From: Acidisphaera sp. S103
GTDB taxonomy: Bacteria; Pseudomonadota; Alphaproteobacteria; Acetobacterales; Acetobacteraceae
Direction of reading: 5' to 3'
Length of the DNA stretch: 41,218 bases
Assembly (NCBI RefSeq): GCF_009765975.1
Contig: NZ_LMUJ01000020.1
Coordinates: 1-41,218, forward strand
The notes under the pieces were generated by a model that saw nothing but the letters and a program-made list of their open reading frames with translations, was not told the DNA's origin and did no database searches. Numbering within the stretch: position 1 is the stretch's first letter; each line of letters starts with the position of its first letter. The position numbers were made by a program, and so were the translations under genes. Positions 16,162 to 24,516 of this stretch are shown here, piece after piece.

Positions 16162-18300
16162 ATGACCCGGGTTTTATCATGGTGCCTGCTCGCTGTTTGC
16201 GCCGTGATCGCCGCGGGTGGTTACTACCAGGTACTGGAATCGCCGATTTTCTGGTGCGGACGAACCGAGGCTTTTCCCGCGACGACGATACTCGCCCTGA
16301 TTTCTGGCGGACAAACGGCATTGTATCTGGCCTCCGCCGCGTCGCCGAATTGGGCAAGGCCATATCGTATCTCGCAACTCATGGTGTTGCCGTTCGTGGC
16401 GATCGGCTTGTTCCAGATCTTTTACCCATACCCCGGAACCGTCCTGTTTTTCACGGTCCTGACCGCCATCCCGCTGACGCTGGTGCCGAGGCGACAGTGG
16501 ATGCAACCGCATCTGCCGGCGATCTGCGGCCTGTTCGTGGTCTCGACGCTCGGGTTCCTGGCGGCGTTCGGCGAGATTCCGTTCACCCTCCATGGCGTCG
16601 TCGCACCGCGATGGCTGCTCGACCTGGCGGCGATCGCGGCGGCTGGCGTGTCGGTTCCGGTGATCGGCTCGATGCGGCGCGAACTTCCGGCGGCGGGGCG
16701 CATTCCCGACATCGCGCGCTTCATACCGCTGGCTTTGCTGCTGTTCGCGGTGCTGCGCGGCAAGCTGCCGGACATCGCCTATGACAGCCTGACCTACAAG
16801 ACGACGCTGCCCTATCAACTCGCCGAATGGCGCACCGGCGACACCGCCATCCCCGACGTCTTCATGCTCGGGACCAATTTGCAGGAGATGCTGAACGGCC
16901 TGCTGGTCGCGATCACCCGCGACTATCTGCCGCCCTTCATATCCACCATCAGTTTTGTGCTGCTGCTGCTGATCACCCCGTTGGCGTTCCCGGTCGAGCG
17001 GCGCGGAACCGCCGCCGGACGCGCCGTCGTCGCGTTCGCGGCAGTCTCGGCCTTCGTGCTGTCCGAGGCCGGCACCGCCCAAGGCACGTCGTATCAGGAG
17101 CCGTTGCTGCTGCTGTTCCTGGTCGCCTCGCTGATCCGCTGTCCGATGTGGCCGGCGTTTCTGGCCGTGGCGATCGGGGTGAAGATCAGCGCGGCGTTCA
17201 TCGCGCCGGTGGTGGTGGCGTATCACGTGTTTGGCTACCGACGGTTTTTCATCTCGCCCGGGCGACTGGCGATCGCCGCCTTGGCCGGCGCGCTCGTCTT
17301 GGTGCCGCAATTTGGCCGCAACGTTATCTTCTCCGGACGCATATTCGGAATGGATGAGGCCCTGGCGACCCACACCGATCCACCCGGTCCCAACCAGATC
17401 CTGGCGGCGGGCGAAAACCGCTACGACACCGCGGTCCGCGGCGGCATCGTCAACAACGCTCGGGACTCCGCCTGCAACATATGGCTGCTGGCCGCGCTGT
17501 GCTCGACGGGATACAAAGGCGTTGATACAGACGGGTTCCATGTGTTTCCGGCGTCACGCGCGCCGTTGCTGGCGCTGTGCTTCGCCGCGTTCGTACTGGT
17601 TGGCGGCGTGCCACGGCCAGCGGGGGTGATCTCCGTCCTGCTGTTCGTTGCCGGCTATGCCGGATTCCTGGCCTTCCTGTCGCAAGGCCGTTACTTCCTG
17701 CCATTGTCGTTCTGTTTTCCCGTTCTGCTGTTGCTGAACCCGGAGCGGGCCGAAGCGGTGGTGCGGTCGCTGGGCCCATCCTGGCCGGGTCGGCTTGTGG
17801 CGGTTGGGCTTGGATGCTGGTTCCTCGGGTCCGACCTGCTGCCGGGAACGTTCACCAATGTCAGTTGGATCTGCCGGCGGCCGCCTTTGGCCGCGGCCAC
17901 TCTGGCCGACCTGCGCCATCCGGAGACGCCGCTTCAGCACTTCCTGGTATCGTATGTGGATCGTTACAAGGCGACCTGCCCGCCACCCGGCTTGCCGCCG
18001 GTGATCCTGGCCGAACACGATGTCCTCAACTCCCCCTATCTGGGGACGCAGCGCATCTTCCATGTGTTTTCGCAAGTGATGATTCAACGTTTCTTCGCCG
18101 CCGACCGGACACGGCAGGATCGGGCGGGCCAGGCCATCATCGCGGTGGTGTCGCGGTCGCCCGGCTACGCCTCCAGCACACTGGGGACGGCGGAGAAGGA
18201 TTACACCCCTTGCTTTCACGACGACACATTGCAGGTGATGTGTTCAAACCTGCTCGCACCGGTGACCCAACGCTGCGCAACAAGCCTTTATCCGCCGTGA
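16162..18300 (+). CDS. polytopic membrane protein, possible GT-C glycosyltransferase
   Basis: 712 residues with about 12-14 hydrophobic segments spread over residues 1-590 and a soluble C-terminal ~120 residues. A loop after the sixth or so segment (LPDIAYDSLTYKTTLPYQLAEWRTGD) carries a DSLTYKTTLP motif and resembles the acidic first-loop region of lipid-linked-sugar-dependent transferases, but I cannot match a named family. The periplasmic-looking segment HTDPPGPNQILAAGENRYD and the C-terminal Cys-containing part (TCPPPGLPP, YTPCFHDDTLQVMCSN) may form a small domain. Shine-Dalgarno support is weak, and the repeat M1 lies immediately upstream, so the promoter is inside or beyond it. It ends 2 bp from the convergent ATP-grasp gene. 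Confidence 0.7.
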   Translation: MTRVLSWCLLAVCAVIAAGGYYQVLESPIFWCGRTEAFPATTILALISGGQTALYLASAASPNWARPYRISQLMVLPFVAIGLFQIFYPYPGTVLFFTVLTAIPLTLVPRRQWMQPHLPAICGLFVVSTLGFLAAFGEIPFTLHGVVAPRWLLDLAAIAAAGVSVPVIGSMRRELPAAGRIPDIARFIPLALLLFAVLRGKLPDIAYDSLTYKTTLPYQLAEWRTGDTAIPDVFMLGTNLQEMLNGLLVAITRDYLPPFISTISFVLLLLITPLAFPVERRGTAAGRAVVAFAAVSAFVLSEAGTAQGTSYQEPLLLLFLVASLIRCPMWPAFLAVAIGVKISAAFIAPVVVAYHVFGYRRFFISPGRLAIAALAGALVLVPQFGRNVIFSGRIFGMDEALATHTDPPGPNQILAAGENRYDTAVRGGIVNNARDSACNIWLLAALCSTGYKGVDTDGFHVFPASRAPLLALCFAAFVLVGGVPRPAGVISVLLFVAGYAGFLAFLSQGRYFLPLSFCFPVLLLLNPERAEAVVRSLGPSWPGRLVAVGLGCWFLGSDLLPGTFTNVSWICRRPPLAAATLADLRHPETPLQHFLVSYVDRYKATCPPPGLPPVILAEHDVLNSPYLGTQRIFHVFSQVMIQRFFAADRTRQDRAGQAIIAVVSRSPGYASSTLGTAEKDYTPCFHDDTLQVMCSNLLAPVTQRCATSLYPP

Positions 18301-18302
18301 CG

Positions 18303-19394
18303 TCAGTCGTTCAACGGGTACAGCGCCATCAGCCGCCGCTGGTTCATCCAGTCGCGATACATCCCGCGTACGCCGGAGGGGGAAAATCCGCGCCGCCGGT
18401 TGGCCGCGCCGATGCGGAACGCCGCGCCGTAATGGAAGAACTGCGTCCGCCACGCGTCCAGCAGCTTGGTGGACGGGTCCCAGATATGCGTCGCCTCCGA
18501 CCCCGCGCCGTTGATCTCAATCACCCGGAAACCGACGCCGCGCTGCAGGGCGACGGTCGAGGCGAACCGCACATCGATGCGGCCAAAGAAGAAATCCGGC
18601 ATCGAGCAGGCCAGGCGATCGATCGCCTCAGTCAGTGCCGGGGTCACCAGCGCTGTTCCGTCCTGGAAGATCGACCCCTTGCAATGATTGCCGACGAATA
18701 CCAGTTGGATGTTCTCGCCTTGTTCCGGAATGGAGTCCAATCTGTCCGTCAAACGATCCAGATACAAATGCGGCACCAATCGCGCCCGTTCGTCGGCCAG
18801 GATCAGGGCGCGCAGCGTGGACCGGCCGTCGCCGACCACCACCGGCGGCTGCTTGATGGTAACGGAGGTGATCCGCCCGCGGGGTTCGTCCGGATGGCGG
18901 ACGTAGAAGATCCCTGCCTCATTGGGCTCGTCCGCATATTGCTGCAAAATCATGGTCTCGCCGGCCGGAAATGCCCGCAGATAGCGTTCCATGGCCGCCT
19001 TGTCGCGGATCAGGCGGACACCCGTGCCGTTGCAGCCGATATCGGGCTTCGCCACCACCGGATAGTCCAGGCCCAACCCCTGCATCGCGGCCTCGGCCAC
19101 GGCGATACCGTTGGGTTGCGCCGTTACGCCGCAGGCGGGGGCGACCAGGGCCTGCGCCTCCGGACCGATCTGCGACAAGATCGACAGTTTGGACTCGCCG
19201 CACAGGCCGCCGGTGGTGATGTGGGGGTTGGCGGCGGTGGGCAGGCTGAAATCGCCGTAGCGTACCCCCAGGATCAGCCAGTGGATCACCACCGGGGTGT
19301 AGAACATCCAGCCCGGCCAGAACTCGAAAAAGGACAGCGGGTTGCCGGATTTTTCGGCGACTTGCCGTGTGGCGACGGCGGTTTCCAGCCTCAT
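18303..19394 (-). CDS. ATP-grasp protein (D-Ala-D-Ala-ligase-like fold)
   Basis: 363 residues from the ATG at 19394, which overlaps the DedA stop (ATGA). ATP-grasp features in order: YPVVAKPDIGCNGTGVRLI (ATP-binding Lys and Gly loop, ~110-128), MILQQYADEPNEAGIFYVRHP (~147-167), then the metal-binding strand FRVIEINGAGSEATHIWD (~296-313) with conserved Glu and Asn. The N-terminal ~70 residues include SFFEFWPGWMFYTPVVIHWLILGVRYGDFSLPTAANP, also seen in proteins loosely annotated as D-alanine-D-alanine ligase domain proteins. Such enzymes join a carboxylate to an amine or thiol using ATP; the substrate here is unknown. Coupling to a DedA membrane protein suggests an envelope-related role. Confidence 0.8.
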   Translation of the reverse strand: MRLETAVATRQVAEKSGNPLSFFEFWPGWMFYTPVVIHWLILGVRYGDFSLPTAANPHITTGGLCGESKLSILSQIGPEAQALVAPACGVTAQPNGIAVAEAAMQGLGLDYPVVAKPDIGCNGTGVRLIRDKAAMERYLRAFPAGETMILQQYADEPNEAGIFYVRHPDEPRGRITSVTIKQPPVVVGDGRSTLRALILADERARLVPHLYLDRLTDRLDSIPEQGENIQLVFVGNHCKGSIFQDGTALVTPALTEAIDRLACSMPDFFFGRIDVRFASTVALQRGVGFRVIEINGAGSEATHIWDPSTKLLDAWRTQFFHYGAAFRIGAANRRRGFSPSGVRGMYRDWMNQRRLMALYPLND

Positions 19395-19972
19395 CGCCGA
19401 GCGGCCTGCAGGCCGGCGGCGGCGGCACGCCCGGCGACGATGACGAAGACGACGAAACCGGCCGCGCCGGCCCAGCGCCACACCCCCATATGATCCATCA
19501 GCACCTGCCCGACGCGCATCGATACCGTGAACAGCAGGCTGGTCCAGCAGGCCGTGGCGAGGATGGCCGCGACGGTGAACTGGCTGAGATCGGCGGCGAC
19601 GAAACCGCAGGTGGTGTAAGTGGGCAGCCGCATGCCGGGCAGGAAGCGACTGACCAGCACCACCTTGAAGATCCTTCCGGAAATCCACGCCTTGATCGCC
19701 TCCTGCCGGTGCGGCGGCAGTTGCCGAGCGATCCAGCCCACATGGGCGGACAGGCGCCCGAGGCCGTACAGGCCCAGGTCACCCAGCACGATCCCGGCGT
19801 ACAGCGAGATCAGGGCGACCCGGATGGACAGGCCGGCATCCTCCACCTGCATGGCGGCGATGACGGTTGCGGCATCCTCCAGGATGAAGGTCCCGAGGAT
19901 GATCGCGCCCCCCTGGAACAGCACGGACGAGCCGGCCAGGGCCAGCAGGGAGGTAATCGAACTCGCCAGCAT
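19391..19972 (-). CDS. DedA-family (VTT-domain) membrane protein
   Basis: 193 residues with about five hydrophobic segments. Family marks are the early acidic LEDAATVIAA segment, the GDLGLYGLGRLSA helix, and FLPGMRLPTYTTCGF, equivalent to the conserved [F/Y]xRFxPGxR re-entrant motif. DedA proteins act as lipid scramblases/flippases or in membrane homeostasis, including undecaprenyl-phosphate recycling. Its stop overlaps the ATP-grasp gene start. It is divergent from the CDF exporter, with 143 bp between. Confidence 0.9.
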   Translation of the reverse strand: MLASSITSLLALAGSSVLFQGGAIILGTFILEDAATVIAAMQVEDAGLSIRVALISLYAGIVLGDLGLYGLGRLSAHVGWIARQLPPHRQEAIKAWISGRIFKVVLVSRFLPGMRLPTYTTCGFVAADLSQFTVAAILATACWTSLLFTVSMRVGQVLMDHMGVWRWAGAAGFVVFVIVAGRAAAAGLQAARR

Positions 19973-20057
19973 GGCTCGGGGCGAAAGCCTTTCCGTGGAA
20001 TGAACACGAGAGATAGGCGCCGGGCGGGGGCAAACCTCATCACCAGTACGCCATTGC

Positions 20058-20073
20058 GGTATGAAATTTTACC
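20058..20073. promoter_or_regulatory. possible operator palindrome in the dedA-CDF divergent region
   Basis: ggtatgaaattttacc has matching ends (GGTA/TACC) and an A+T centre in an otherwise GC-rich spacer, 43 bp before the CDF start. It could bind a metal-responsive repressor, but it is not a match to a named box; low confidence. Confidence 0.25.
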
Positions 20074-20115
20074 ATTTGGTCGCACGGTACCCGCTTTCAT
20101 GGCAAGATCGGTGGC

Positions 20116-21102
20116 ATGACGGCACAGCATCACAGCCACTCGCATCCACACGATGATGCCCGCGCGCATTCGCACGACCATGGGCATGACCACGATCATC
20201 ACGGCCATGGGCACCACCACCATGCGCCGGCTCGCATGGACACCGCCTTCGCGGTCGGTGCCGCGGTCAACATGGCCTTCGTGGTGGCCGAGGCGGTGTT
20301 CGGACTGACCGCCAACTCGGTCGCACTGGTGGCCGACGCGGCGCATAACCTGGGCGACGTGCTGGCGCTGCTGCTGGCCTGGGCGGCGGCGTGGCTGACC
20401 CGCCGGCCGCCGACTGCCCGCCGGACCTATGGCTGGGGCCGCAGTTCGATCCTGGCCGCGCTGGTCAACGCCGCGGTGCTGCTGATCGGGGTCGGCGCCA
20501 TCGGGGTGGAGGCGATTCGCCGCCTGCTGGAGCCTGAGCCGGTCGCCTCCGGCATCGTCATGGCGGTCGCCGCCGCCGGCATCGTGGTCAATGGTGGCAC
20601 CGCACTGCTGTTCATGCGCGACCGGGACGGCGATCTGAACGTCCGAGCACAGTTCCAGCACCTGGCGGGCGATGCGCTGGTCTCGCTGGCGGTGGTGCTC
20701 GCCGCGCTGGCGATCCATTTCACCGGGCTGACCTGGCTGGACCCTGTGACCAGTCTGGGCGTCGTCGTGGTCATCGTCGCCGGCACCTGGACAACGTTGC
20801 GGGAGTCGCTCGATCTGTCGCTGGATGCGGTGCCTGCCCGTATCCCAAAGCAGGCGGTGAACGACTGGCTGGCCGCCCTGCCCGGCGTGTCCGAGGTGCA
20901 TGATCTGCACATCTGGGGCCTCAGCACGACCGAGACGGCGCTGACCGCGCACCTGGTGTGCGACGACGAAACGGCGCAGCGCGATCTGCATGAACTGGCC
21001 GCTGCCCTGCACGAACAGTTTCATATTGGCCACACAACGATCCAGATCGAGACGGAGACGGATGCCGCCGTCTGCCGCCTGCGTCCGGCCGGCGTGGTCT
21101 GA
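20116..21102 (+). CDS. cation diffusion facilitator with His-rich N-terminus (zinc-type exporter)
   Basis: 328 residues. Residues 5-37 are extremely His/Asp-rich (about 17 His), a presumed metal-sensing tail. Six membrane helices follow from FAVGAAVNMAFVVAEAVFG. The paired metal-site motifs of the CzcD/ZitB group are present: VADAAHNLGDVLALLLA in helix 2 (HxxxD) and FQHLAGDALVSLAVV in helix 5 (HxxxD), which predicts Zn(II)/H+ antiport. The C-terminal cytoplasmic domain includes LPGVSEVHDLHIWGLSTTETALTAHL and the terminal HIGHTTIQIE. The protein probably exports zinc, possibly cobalt or cadmium. The Shine-Dalgarno is weak; an imperfect palindrome sits upstream. Confidence 0.93.
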   Translation: MTAQHHSHSHPHDDARAHSHDHGHDHDHHGHGHHHHAPARMDTAFAVGAAVNMAFVVAEAVFGLTANSVALVADAAHNLGDVLALLLAWAAAWLTRRPPTARRTYGWGRSSILAALVNAAVLLIGVGAIGVEAIRRLLEPEPVASGIVMAVAAAGIVVNGGTALLFMRDRDGDLNVRAQFQHLAGDALVSLAVVLAALAIHFTGLTWLDPVTSLGVVVVIVAGTWTTLRESLDLSLDAVPARIPKQAVNDWLAALPGVSEVHDLHIWGLSTTETALTAHLVCDDETAQRDLHELAAALHEQFHIGHTTIQIETETDAAVCRLRPAGVV

Positions 21103-21135
21103 TCCGGATTCGACAGCGCGCGCTACTGGTGAGTA

Positions 21136-21166
21136 TCCTCTTGCGGCCGCCAACCGCCAAAGAGGA
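21136..21166 (+). promoter_or_regulatory. hairpin that could sequester the next gene's Shine-Dalgarno
   Basis: TCCTCTT (21136-21142) pairs perfectly with AAGAGGA (21160-21166), extended inside by GCGG/CCGC after a 2-base bulge. The right arm is the AGAGGA ribosome-binding site of the gene starting at 21175. Confidence 0.45.
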
Positions 21167-21174
21167 AACCAAGA

Positions 21175-21954
21175 ATGAGCGTCGTCTGGACCGACACGGT
21201 CAAAGAGATCGCCGGCATCAAGCTGCACGTATCCCGAGCGGGGAGCGGGCCGACGGTTTTGGTGCTGCATCACGATATCGGGACTGTCGACCGCCTGCCG
21301 TTTTATGACGCGCTGGCGGAGAAATTCGATGTGGTGATCCCGCATCATCCCGGCTGGGGCAAGTCGCAGCGCGCCGAATGGATGCGCCATCCGCGGGATA
21401 TCGCGGCGGTGCATGCGTGGCTGCTGGCGGACCTGGGCGTCTCCAACGTATCGTTGGTCGGGCTGGGTTTCGGCGGCTGGATCGCCGCCGAGATGGCAAG
21501 CCACGCGCCCGAGACCTACCGGAAACTGGTGCTGGTGGGTGCGATGGGGATCAAGCCGCCGGAGGGCGATATCGCCGACCAAGCGATCGTGTCCTACATC
21601 GTGTATCCACATGCGGGATTTCACGACCAGGCCGCGTTCACCGCGGTCTATGGCGATGTGACCACCGACCAATTGGAGGCGTGGGATATCGCGCGCGAAA
21701 TGAGTTTCCGGACCGCCTGGAAACCCTACATGTATTCGCAAACCCTGCCGCATTTGCTGGGCGGCGTGCGGTCCCCATCGCTGATCCTGTGGGGTGACGA
21801 CGACCAGATCGTTCCGCTCAGCGCCGGTCATGCCTATGCCAGGGCGCTGCACGACGCGACCCTGACGACCATTCCGGCCTGTGGCCATTTCGCCGAAATG
21901 GAAAAGCCCGACGCCGTCGCCAAGCTGACGATCGATTTCCTGTCTCGCAACTGA
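21175..21954 (+). CDS. alpha/beta-hydrolase-fold protein lacking the Ser nucleophile
   Basis: 259 residues of clear alpha/beta-hydrolase pattern: GPTVLVLHHDIG (oxyanion region), VVIPHHPGWGKS, strand 5 and elbow VSLVGLGFGGWIAAEMA, WGDDDQIVP with the usual acid (~208), and GHFAEMEKPD with the usual His (~237). The elbow, normally GxSxG, reads GLGFG at about 97-101, so the nucleophile is glycine. The usual covalent acyl-enzyme chemistry is therefore not expected. It may act as a lyase or hydratase, or as a binding partner. It precedes the LLM oxidoreductase by 15 bp in a clear operon, implying work on the same substrate. Confidence 0.85.
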   Translation: MSVVWTDTVKEIAGIKLHVSRAGSGPTVLVLHHDIGTVDRLPFYDALAEKFDVVIPHHPGWGKSQRAEWMRHPRDIAAVHAWLLADLGVSNVSLVGLGFGGWIAAEMASHAPETYRKLVLVGAMGIKPPEGDIADQAIVSYIVYPHAGFHDQAAFTAVYGDVTTDQLEAWDIAREMSFRTAWKPYMYSQTLPHLLGGVRSPSLILWGDDDQIVPLSAGHAYARALHDATLTTIPACGHFAEMEKPDAVAKLTIDFLSRN

Positions 21955-21969
21955 AGGGAGAGTGCTGTC

Positions 21970-23211
21970 ATGCATATGATGTATTTCACCGAACAGCCCA
22001 TGGGTGCGTATGACGCCAAGGCTGGACTGGATTTTGGGGCTACCGCGCTGAACTTCTCCAACAGCCACTTCGATCCGAACGAAGGCAGCCGGCTGTATAA
22101 CGAGTATCTCGAAGAATATATCATGGTCGATGAGCTTGGTGCCGACGGCATCATGCTGAACGAGCATCATAATGCGCCGTTCTGCATGCAGGCGCGCACC
22201 AACATGTTCGGCGCGATCCTGGCGGCGGTGACGAAGCGGACGAAGATCGTGTTCCTCGGCAATCCGCTGCCGCTCACGGAAAACCCGGTGCAGCTCGCGG
22301 AAGAGCTGGCGATGATCGACATGATCTCGAAAGGACGGGTGGTGTCGGGCTTCGTGCGCGGCGGCGGGCAGGAACAGTTGGCCAACGGCGTCAATCCGGC
22401 GTTCAACCGCGAGCGGTTTGTCGAGGCGCATGACCTGATCCAGAAGACCTGGACCACACCGGGACCGTTCCGGTGGGAGGGCACGCACTACCAGCAGCGC
22501 GTGGTCAATCCGTGGGCGGTGCCGATGCAGAAGCCGTATCCGCGGGTGTGGATTCCGGGCGTGCTGTCGAAGGAAACGGTGATCTGGACCGCGCAGCAGC
22601 GCTATCCGTATATCGCACTGAACACCTCGATCGAGGCGACCAAAACCATCCACGAAACCTACGACAAGGCCGCGGCCGAGGTGGGTTATACCGCCGGGCC
22701 GGAGAACTTCGGCTACCTGATCCGGGTCCACGTGCAGGATACCGAAGAAAAGGCGATGCAGAACGCGCGTCAGTTCATGTGGATGCAGGGCGAGTTCACC
22801 GGCCTGGCCAACCCGGTGTGGGCCAATCCGGCGGGGTATTTCTCGCCGTCCGGCCGTCGTGGCTTCGTGGAATTCGCGACTGGTCGCGCGAAGAACCCGC
22901 GTGGCAACCCGACCTTCGAGCAGCAGGTCAACGACACGATGATCATCGCCGGCACGCCGGCCCAGGTGATCGAGCGGCTGAAGTATCTGGTGAAAGAAAC
23001 CCGGCCGGGCATCATGGGCATCTGGGCCAATGACGGTACGGTCAGCAAGGAAGACCGCCGCCGCTGCATCCAGTTGCTCGTTGGCGAGGTGATGCCGGCG
23101 ATCAAGGAGTACGGCGCGACGTTGGGCCTGAAGGACCCGTGGGAGGCGAACGCGCCGGTGCACCTGCGGTATTCGACGGATATCGCCGGGCAGAAGGTCG
23201 CGGCAGAGTAA
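21970..23211 (+). CDS. LLM-class flavin-dependent oxidoreductase (luciferase-like), copy 1
   Basis: 413 residues of bacterial-luciferase-like TIM barrel: GADGIMLNEHHNAPFCMQARTNMFGAILAAVTKRTKIVFLGNPLPLTENPVQLAEELAMIDMISKGRVVSGFVRGGGQE, closing with GTPAQVIERLKYL (Gly-Thr-Pro, phosphate side). Such enzymes use FMNH2 (or F420) supplied by a separate reductase to oxygenate or cleave organic substrates. The start ATGCATATG is preceded by GGGAG. The operon partner is the nucleophile-less alpha/beta protein. No reductase gene is adjacent. A stem-loop follows at 23220-23245. Confidence 0.92.
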   Translation: MHMMYFTEQPMGAYDAKAGLDFGATALNFSNSHFDPNEGSRLYNEYLEEYIMVDELGADGIMLNEHHNAPFCMQARTNMFGAILAAVTKRTKIVFLGNPLPLTENPVQLAEELAMIDMISKGRVVSGFVRGGGQEQLANGVNPAFNRERFVEAHDLIQKTWTTPGPFRWEGTHYQQRVVNPWAVPMQKPYPRVWIPGVLSKETVIWTAQQRYPYIALNTSIEATKTIHETYDKAAAEVGYTAGPENFGYLIRVHVQDTEEKAMQNARQFMWMQGEFTGLANPVWANPAGYFSPSGRRGFVEFATGRAKNPRGNPTFEQQVNDTMIIAGTPAQVIERLKYLVKETRPGIMGIWANDGTVSKEDRRRCIQLLVGEVMPAIKEYGATLGLKDPWEANAPVHLRYSTDIAGQKVAAE

Positions 23212-23219
23212 TGATGGCG

Positions 23220-23245
23220 GGCCGGCTTCCGTTCGGGGGCCGGCC
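23220..23245 (+). terminator. stem-loop after the LLM gene
   Basis: GGCCGGC (23220-23226) and GCCGGCC (23239-23245) flank a 12-base loop, starting 8 bp after the stop; only a short gtttc follows. Confidence 0.5.
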
Positions 23246-23264
23246 GTTTCGAGGTTCATCGTGA

Positions 23265-23441
23265 TCAGTCCCTGAGCCGGACCTGGTCCGGCCCCGGGAA
23301 GCGCCGCGCGGCGGCATGCAGAATTTTGTGGAATACCGCGTAATAAACAGCCGAAGCCGCTCGGCACAACGCAGCGTCGGTCGAGGTGCCGGCGATCGAA
23401 AGAACGCGAGCGACTTCCAGCAGATCAGTAGAGTCTGGCAC
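23265..23441 (-). CDS. truncated HEPN-domain protein
   Basis: A 58-residue frame from GTG at 23441, overlapping the upstream gene by 17 bp. It reads VPDSTDLLEVARVLSIAG, then TDAALCRAASAVYYAVFHKI and LHAAARRFPGPDQ, then stops. The AVYYAVFHKILHAAA block is the helix-1/2 signature of HEPN proteins (usually R[R/A]AxSTAYYAxFH), which normally run to about 130-160 residues; the C-terminal half with the Rx4-6H RNase motif is missing. What remains is a remnant or an inactive partner. The preceding gene is its usual neighbour in similar two-gene cassettes. It was found by translating the third minus frame. Confidence 0.65.
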   Translation of the reverse strand: MPDSTDLLEVARVLSIAGTSTDAALCRAASAVYYAVFHKILHAAARRFPGPDQVRLRD

Positions 23442-23730
23442 TGCCCCGCTTTTCCCAATCGGTCCGATCGAGGATCCGAATCAAGGGACGATGCTCGTCG
23501 CCGCGGGCGGTCAGGTCGTCCAGGAGTTTCAGGCCCAGGTCGATTCTGACCAGGCCGGCATGCTGTTTGACGCGTTCCGGGTTCAGCAGGAAGGTGAAGT
23601 GATAGGCGGGCCGGTCATCCAGGTCGGTGACGGTTTCGACTTCGACCTGCTCCAACGCCTCCGGCCCGGCTATTTCGCGGGCGGCGTCGCGGGCGAGCTT
23701 CTCCAAATCGGCGGTCGAGGTCTGGATCAT
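23425..23730 (-). CDS. small hypothetical protein paired with the HEPN gene
   Basis: About 101 residues from ATG at 23730 (MIQTSTADLEKLARDAAREI); the in-frame extension to 23877 runs toward a dispersed repeat and looks non-native. The body (GPEALEQVEVETVTDLDDRPAYHFTFLLNPERVKQHAGLVRIDLGLKLLDDL, then DEHRPLIRILDRTDWEKR) is a compact alpha/beta protein. From memory this pattern recurs next to HEPN genes in alphaproteobacteria, but no function is established that I can cite. It overlaps the truncated HEPN frame, consistent with a small toxin-antitoxin-like cassette. Confidence 0.65.
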   Translation of the reverse strand: MIQTSTADLEKLARDAAREIAGPEALEQVEVETVTDLDDRPAYHFTFLLNPERVKQHAGLVRIDLGLKLLDDLTARGDEHRPLIRILDRTDWEKRGSARLY

Positions 23731-24065
23731 TTCGGCAACTTGGTCATCCGGGGTTTTCGCGTCAAGGAAAAGCCTGGATTTATTCGGGGGGCGTTGATGC
23801 CGACTCCTCGGTTGGTCCGCCCGTCGTGCCGATCCGCACAGGTTGTAGTCGGCGCGCAGGCTGTTTGGGGTGCCCAACCGAAGGCGTGGATGGCGGGCCT
23901 GCGCCCGCCATGACGGTTGTACGGTGGCGCCAGTGGGTCAATGAGAACGCCGGCTGATATTGCCTGGCGGCCGGTATCATTTGGCGCCCGGTATCATTTG
24001 GCGCCCGGTGTCATTCGGCTGTTCGTAACGTTGGCTGCCTGTGGTCGCGCATCGGGCAAGCGGGT
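23731..24065. other. 335-bp gap holding a repeat fragment
   Basis: Contains the partial MITE-like core at 23877-23916 and, at 23970-24015, a short direct duplication (ggtatcatttggcgcccggt repeated back to back, then ggtgtcatt). No gene is supported. Confidence 0.5.
23877..23916 (+). repeat. MITE-like core fragment M5
   Basis: Carries gaaggcgtggatggcggg and cgcccgccatgacgg, the right arm of the family core palindrome, without terminal repeats. Confidence 0.7.
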
Positions 24066-24350
24066 TCAGTTTTCTGCCTTCTCCACCACGTAGCCGTCGT
24101 GCTCCATGCATGCGCGGATCGCGGCGCGAACCTCGGGCGGGCCGGTGAAGGGGGACTTCATCCAGGTCCATGGCGTGTCGGCGTTGCCGCGGCGGACTGC
24201 CTCGGTTGAGGTCGTGCGGCATTTGTCGATGTCGGTTTTGTATTTCGCGGACGCGTGGTCGGTCGCGATGGGGGGATCGTATGGCGATCCGCACCCGCTG
24301 AGGCCGAGGAGCAGGACTGGCACGATCAGGCAGGTTCGAAGCGATTGCAT
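24066..24350 (-). CDS. small lipoprotein, unknown function
   Basis: 94 residues. A signal peptide with lipobox (LIVPVLLLGLSGC, Cys about residue 20) predicts lipid anchoring. The mature part is ~75 residues with two further Cys (DKCRTTSTEAV and AAIRACMEHDGYVVEKAEN), which may form a disulfide. The C-terminal pattern (MKSPFTGPPEVRAAIRACMEHDGYVV) resembles small lipoproteins common in Acetobacteraceae, but I cannot name a family. It is divergent from the next lipoprotein gene. Confidence 0.7.
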   Translation of the reverse strand: MQSLRTCLIVPVLLLGLSGCGSPYDPPIATDHASAKYKTDIDKCRTTSTEAVRRGNADTPWTWMKSPFTGPPEVRAAIRACMEHDGYVVEKAEN

Positions 24351-24516
24351 GCCGCGATGGTAGAAAGCCGAAGGCGGATACGCCAGCCCCCGTGTGTGGG
24401 ATCAAATCGACGGCATGGCCGGCCCTGGCGGGTTGACCGCGGCGGGCGGCTTGGTTGCAACCTGGGGCCTCGCGGTGGGAGGAGTCTCCCACTCCAATCT
24501 GTTACCGGAATGAAGG

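Noticed and set aside
19810-23367. Very long minus-strand open frame (about 1185 codons) spanning the DedA, CDF, alpha/beta and LLM genes
   Set aside because: It is antisense to four well-recognised genes, is rich in Arg/His/Asp typical of high-GC antisense translation, and has no domain.
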